This document shows, piece after piece, positions 59,101 through 64,000 of a DNA stretch of 64,000 nucleotides; the stretch's first letter is position 1, and each line of letters starts with the position of its first letter. The notes under the pieces are model-generated. The model had not been told where the DNA came from and did no database searches. It saw nothing but the letters and a program-made list of their open reading frames with translations. Position numbers and translations under genes: made by a program. Source of the DNA: Eretmocerus hayati (taxonomy: Eukaryota; Arthropoda; Insecta; Hymenoptera; Aphelinidae); contig CM056743.1 in NCBI GenBank assembly GCA_029851415.1, forward strand, positions 69,966,186 to 70,030,185, read 5' to 3'.

Positions 59101-59640
59101 AATCAGTATTGAAATCGATTGAAGCGGATTGAGAACCCGATGTTTCCAATACTGAAAAACAGTTCTGGAATCGATTGGGGCAGTTAGGATTTCAAGTCCT
59201 CAATACTGAAATCCAGCATCCAAATCGATTCAAGTAGATAGGATATAAGGTTTCTAATGCTTACTTCCAGTATTGAGATCGATTGAAGTGGATTGAGATA
59301 GCGATCTACCCAATACTGAGAGACAGTACTCAAATCGATTCAGGTTATTAGAATATAAGGGCTAGAATACTCACAGTCAGTATCGAGATCGATTGAAGTG
59401 GGTTGAGATCTCGAAGTTCCCAATACTCGAAAACAGTACTGGATTCGACTGGGCAGATAGGATTTCAAGTCCCCAATACTGATATTCAGCATTCAAATCG
59501 ATTCAGGACGATAAATAAACTCGTCAATGCTCATAGTCAGTATTGGAACCGATAGACGTAGTGTGAGTTATTGAACTTCCCATTACTGAAAGTTAGTATT
59601 GGAATCGATTGAGGCCGATAGAATTCGAGTGGCTGACGCT
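56131..59640. repeat. About 163 bp satellite array built from 54 bp subunits, T2 only
   Basis: Units are mostly three subunits of about 54 bases: CAATACTGAAATACAGTACTGG.., CAATACTGATATCCAGCATTC.. and CAATGCTGAAAATCAGTATTG.., each followed by AATCGATT and a G-rich or ATAGGAT segment. One block, for example CCCGATGTTTCCAATACTG, recurs about every 160-165 bp. A larger group of units (about 57600-58600) is itself repeated at about 58550-59450. This array is absent from T1. Confidence 0.85.
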
Positions 59641-59885
59641 AGGCGGCGTTTCAGTGACCATCTCAGTTTGCATCCAAATATCATGGGATTGCTTTCTCGC
59701 AAGCGACGAACCATCTCTCCTGTTCCTATATAAGACTGATGAGTGACAGAACCTCCAAATAGCGTTTAGTTATGTAATGCGATGATATGTTAATGCGATC
59801 ATGATTAAAATAAGTATTGAATTGTATTGAAACCTTACCTGTGATGTGAGTGATGTATATGTGAGACGTTGATTTGTAATAATGA
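59641..59885. other. Unique 245 bp island inside the T2 satellite
   Basis: Begins GGCTGACGCTAGGCGGCG and lacks the CAATACTG/ATCGATT words. It separates the 163 bp array from the 145 bp array and could be a remnant of the ancestral element or an inserted fragment. No gene is visible. Confidence 0.6.
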
Positions 59886-60940
59886 CTGAAAGTCAGTATT
59901 GAGGTCGATTGAGGCGGATTGAGTTCTCGATGTTCCCAATACTGAAAATCAGTATTGGAATCGATTGAGGCGGATAGGATTTCGGATATCCAATACTGAT
60001 TTCCAGCATTCAAATCGATTCAGGTGAATAGGATATGAGGTGTCCAATGATTCTATTCAGTATTGAGTTCGATTGAGGTTCCAATACAGAATAACAGTAT
60101 TGGAATCGATTGAGGCGGATTGGATTTCGGATATCCAATACTGATTTCCAGCATTCAAATCGATTCAGATGAATAGGATATAAGGTGTCCAATGATTCTA
60201 GTCAGTATTGAGTGCGATTGAGGTTCCAATGCAGAATAACAGTATTGGAATCGATTGAGGCGGATTGGATTTCGGATATCCAATACTGATTTCCAGCATT
60301 CAAATCGATTCAGATGAATAGGATATAAGGTGTCCAATGATTCTAGTCAGTGTTGAGTTCGATTGAGGTTCCAATGCAGAATAACAGTATTGGAATCGAT
60401 TGAGGCGGATAGGATTTCGGATATCCAATACTGATTTCCAGCATTCAAATCGATTCAGATGAATAGGATATGAGGTGTCCAATGATTCTAGTCAGTATTG
60501 AGTTCGATTGAGGTTCCAATGCAGAATAACAGTATTGGAATCGATTGAGGCGGATAGGATTTCGGATATCCAATACTAATGTCCAGCATTCAAATCGATT
60601 CAGATGAATAGGATATGAGGTGTCCAATGATTCTATTCAGTATTGATTTCGATTGAGGTTCCAATACAGAATAACAGTATTGAAATCGATTGAGGCGGAT
60701 TGGATTTCGGATATCCAATACCGATTTCCAGCATTCAAATCGATTCAGATGAATAGGATATAAGGTGTCCAATGATTCTAGTCAGTATTGAGTTCGATTG
60801 AGGTTCCAATGCAGAATAATAGTATTGGAATCGATTGAGGCGGATAGGATTTCGGATATCCAATACTGATTTCCAGCATTCAAATCGATTCAGATGAATA
60901 GGATATAAGGTCTCCAATGATTCTAGTCAGTATTGAGGTC
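59886..60940. repeat. 145 bp satellite array in T2
   Basis: Almost identical to the T1 145 bp array, unit by unit, including shared oddities such as CCAATACTAATGTCCAGC in one unit (51111 and 60576) and CCAATACCGATTTCC in the next. Confidence 0.9.
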
Positions 60941-62016
60941 GATTGGCAATCTCTCTCTCAATGCGTATAGTCGGCATTGGTAAAGATTGGTCAACACTGT
61001 TTGAATCCCGATCAACATCATTGATCGCGATTGAACTCCAATCTTCTCCAATCCTGAAAATCATGTTTCAAATTCATCATAAGTTTCTAGATTCAGATCG
61101 ATTGAGTGTTTTTCTATCGAATCCAATCGAACTTTTGCAGCAGGGTGGTGCTCCAACCACCCACAACGGGGTGTTCCACTACAGGTTCCACCCCTGAAAA
61201 ATGGGACCAATAGTGGAACGAACCGCGATTTGGTGAAATCTAGCTTTTTAAAGGATCAAAGCTAATGAATAATATCTTTTCGATTACCTAATTGATGAAT
61301 TCGAGTAATTTACCTGTCAAGGCACAGTTGTGATGTAATAAGTTCACTAACATGACTGTTTCGATATAGGTGCCACGATCTTTGAATCGGAACCTATACC
61401 GGAACAGAACCATATTTTCCAACAAAGCTAGTTATAGATAATCATTGAGGTCATGAATGATATGATTTTGAGTACAAATCGTCTGTATTTATGGCAGACT
61501 AAAGTAATTTACTTTACAAATTGCATCTGAATAGAATTTTGTTCAAGTGAAGTATCACTTAGTTGGCTGTTCCATCGTAGGTTCCATGCACTTGAAAGTA
61601 GGAGCTATACTGGAACAGGTAATTTCGAACCTTAAATGAGATTTCAAGTCAACGAATCGTATTTTTTCGAGTACATATACCTCGTATTTAGTGAATTAAT
61701 CTATTCTGACACAACGAAAATACTTCAAATTAGATTAATTGTCTGTTCCACTATAGGTTCCTTTCATGCGTTCCACTACTGGTCCCTAGGTTGAAAGACG
61801 GTGTTCCACTAGAGGAGCAAAACATGCTACCGTAAAATACTAATTACTCAAATTCTATAAGTCCTTTCGGGGTTTTCTTTTTAGCAAACTGTTCGCAAAG
61901 AGTTTCTCTACAATCTAAACCAATCTGATCATATAGCTGACTCAAATTGTTTCTCCGAAACTCAAGTGATCAAAGAGCACTCGATTTTCTGTTCCATTAT
62001 TGGTGCTTTTACCTTA

Positions 62017-64000
62017 CTTCATGAAGGGATCTCATAACCAGAGTCGCCTGATCAAAACTCCATTCGTCACTACCATAAGTGGCCTTGGATCTACAATGTG
62101 ATATATCTCCCAACTCCACTTTATCAATAATGGTGAATCTATTACATTGGTTGTATCTTGAAAGCTGGACTCGCAGCCAGAGTTGGCAAACAGTATATTC
62201 TTGTTCTGGAGACTCTAGTAGGTCTATTAGCATTAGTTATCCACTTCATCACTATCATCAGCACTATCATTACTCATTTTATAGCCGAATTCTATATACA
62301 TGTACTTTTTGATTATCATTCCCTATTCATATGTACTTCTACGTTCATGAGTGATATCTCTGGGGCCTTTGACTCTGAAGAATGGCTTAGTATCATCTTT
62401 GGAAATGGTCTGGGATGCACGTAGCCTCAACTACACTGGACCAAGAATCTATGGTTGGATGAATTATTCTAAATTATTATTAAATTATTATTAAACTAAT
62501 CTATTCAATTCTATTCTGTGTATTGCAGAGTCTCTGAACAAAACCACATCTACGGGCTCATTGAGATTAGAATGTGATGAATTGAGATGATAAAGTGTTT
62601 ATGATATTGCATCTCCATTTCAAGACTCAAACAGACTCATTATCGAACTACAGAAATATGGGACCTAGACACAGGGAAAAGGACACTGTTATCACAAGCA
62701 AAACCTTTTGTGTCTGAGTTTTCCTGGTATGATAGGTATCATCACAGTTGAGATCACCAACTTATCATTACAGGGGATGAATAATACTAAGATACAAATG
62801 TTATGGTGACAATTATCCATGTGGAAGAATGTGCCAAATCTTACCCATCCATAATAATCATTATGTGACAACGGGTCACAATATAAATTGAATACTGTTG
62901 ATCAACAGCACACTCCCTAATCCCTATAGTCCCTATTCGCTCCGTGCTTGGTGGGAGCGCTGCCTAGCGGCCTCTCCCGCAAACGCTGCGGCGAAAACAT
63001 GGGCAAAGTTTGGGGGAAAAGATACCCGCAAGACATGGACACAGCAGTATATTTTCATTCTACCGAGAAAACCGCTGCACCAACGCAAGGACACTATGCG
63101 AGAAAGTTGTAGTGCCACTAATAACGAAGAGATTGAGCCCTCGTAAGCCCCAATCAGAGCAAAATTCGGAAAGTTTTAGAAATCGAAACTTCTGAAGCGG
63201 GCCTCGCGGCTGAAATGGCGGATGGCGGCGGCGTTTGGACCAGACGAGCCGGACAAGTTTTCCCATATGCACTCAGCATGGGCCACTCGATGCTTAGACT
63301 TCCACTAGCCCCATAGTTGCCTCAATTTTGATCTAATAACGATACACAATAGCTCAAACAGTTCGTCATAAAAAACTCTACAACTTTGTCGCTTACTATA
63401 TACGGGTTCATCAGTGCGTGGTTTTCTAGTTATTCTGTCCTGAACGAGTATGCCGTATGATGCAGTGTTACTTTTCCTCCAGTTCAATGCGCAGGCTGAG
63501 TCGCGTTTTGCTCACCATGGGCGCCTGGGTCGATTTTTTGAACCGCAAAACGGCGTGGCACGGAGCGAATAACACAGAACAGATACCTAAAAAGAAGCGC
63601 TAGTCCCGTGTTATGCGCTGGCAACAAAGTGGAGCCAAGTGGAGTAGAAGTGGAGCCTGCATCAGGAGCTCCAAGTGGCGGGGAATGGAACCTCTTCTCG
63701 TCTGTGTGACTGACTTCAGCAAGTAGTGGTGCGTGGCTAATCCGCGGCCCCCTCATACCTGCCCGCGATGACTTTGCGAAATCGGTCGCAAAAACAAAAG
63801 AAAGAATATTGCAAGAATGTTTGAAGATGATGTTTTGCAAATATTGCACTGAAATCTTATCGAGAAAGCTCTCAGAAACCTCTCAAAAATCTTCCAGGAA
63901 GCTCCCAAAGACCTCCCAAAGACCTTCCCGTGCAAGGTTGCTGGAAAAGTGTCGTGCATCATTGCAGAAATATTTCCAAGTCAAAGTCTTGGAATGTTGC
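62017..64000. other. Unassigned region at the right end
   Basis: 62.0-62.9 kb is AT-rich; a minus-strand frame (62233-62009) reads I-D-K-V-E-L-G-D-I-S-H-C-R-S-K-A and ends at the TIR, and I cannot assign it. 62.9-63.3 kb is GC-richer (GAAATGGCGGATGGCGGCGGCG near 63210) and might be a promoter or first exon, but no gene model could be supported. 63.3-64 kb has short frames only. Confidence 0.3.

Larger units (their letters stand above)
52592..61145. mobile_element. Satellite-bearing TIR element, copy T2 (8554 bp)
   Basis: Same ends and insertion point as T1 and nearly identical shared sequence (the head differs by single bases, such as GGATGG against GGATTG). Compared with T1 it has two fewer 249 bp units and an extra 3.7 kb of satellite and unique sequence (about 56258-59970). 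Confidence 0.8.
52388..61846 (+). repeat. 902 bp tandem unit 3, interrupted by a satellite-bearing element
   Basis: Same unit as 1 and 2, with the second satellite-bearing element inserted after the same base (AAAGTATATG). It ends TACCGTAAAATACTAATTA and is followed by the unique tail rather than a fourth unit. Confidence 0.85.
45257..62014. mobile_element. TA-flanked TIR element containing three tandem 902 bp units
   Basis: The left end AGGTAAAAGCACCAATA (45257) and right end TATTGGTGCTTTTACCT (to 62014, one mismatch in the extended match) are inverted repeats of about 24 bases. TA lies on each side (45255-45256, 62015-62016), as in Tc1/mariner-type insertion. Inside are three head-to-tail units starting AAGGTAAAAGC at 45256, 46158 and 52388. 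Units 2 and 3 each hold a satellite-bearing element. A unique tail of about 170 bp (61847-62014) leads to the right TIR. No transposase frame is present, so movement would need one in trans. Confidence 0.75.

Noticed and set aside
46945..61000. CRISPR-like appearance of regularly spaced repeats
   Set aside because: Units are 145-249 bp with no distinct spacers and the context is animal transposons; this is satellite DNA.
45010..62233. One minus-strand host gene split by the satellite-bearing element (62233-62009 joined to 45190-45010)
   Set aside because: After removing the element the frame stops within a few codons, so continuity is not supported.
63484..63849. 121-codon minus-strand frame near the right end
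   Set aside because: No domain, low-complexity Ser/Pro content, and no promoter or splice evidence.

Overview
This 64 kb window looks like transposon-dense, gene-poor chromatin from an invertebrate animal, most likely an insect. The Ty3/Gypsy gag and pol fragments and the Helitron helicase fragments resemble those I know from insects, and Hymenoptera would be a reasonable guess, but no host gene fixes the species. I see no bacterial-style operon, rRNA, CRISPR array or intact host gene. Nearly everything interpretable is mobile DNA, mostly nested, tandemly duplicated or inverted.

Layout. 1-12.3 kb: AT-rich sequence with old repeats. These are a coding-like inverted pair (0.5-0.8 and 2.3-2.5 kb), a small repeat cluster (4.3-4.6 kb), a GC-rich array of about 123 bp units (6.8-7.7 kb) running into two exon/intron-like repeats (7.7-8.3 kb), and a direct duplication (8.85 and 10.05 kb). 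12.7-23.8 kb: a degraded gag gene of an older retroelement is split at one point by a complete 8.8 kb LTR retrotransposon (14083-22860). That element has LTRs, primer-binding site, polypurine tract and an AGAT target duplication. Its gag and pol are broken, but it keeps an intact 315-codon ORF in the position where env would lie. 23.8-29.3 kb: several TIR or foldback elements, a 491 bp direct repeat pair, and two related repeats carrying tRNA-like sequences. 30.0-45.0 kb: two copies of a Helitron-like element in opposite orientation, each with a decayed helicase, a GC-rich minisatellite and a hairpin/CTAG end. The left copy holds an internal duplication and a 3.3 kb solo-LTR-like insertion. 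Palindromic repeats and unassigned DNA lie between them.

45.3-62.0 kb is the most striking part: a three-level nest. A TA-flanked TIR element contains three tandem units of about 902 bp. Units 2 and 3 are each interrupted at the same base by another TIR element (5.3 and 8.6 kb) made almost wholly of satellite DNA. The satellites have 249, about 163 and 145 bp periods and share a subunit of about 54 bp: a small CAATACTG/CAGTATT hairpin followed by AATCGATT. The shared insertion point means the unit and its passenger were amplified together. 62.0-64 kb holds no recognisable gene.

The genes do not form a pathway; the only functional relationships are those within mobile elements. Boundaries come from reading repeats by eye and may be off by tens of bases, except where a terminus or target duplication is stated.
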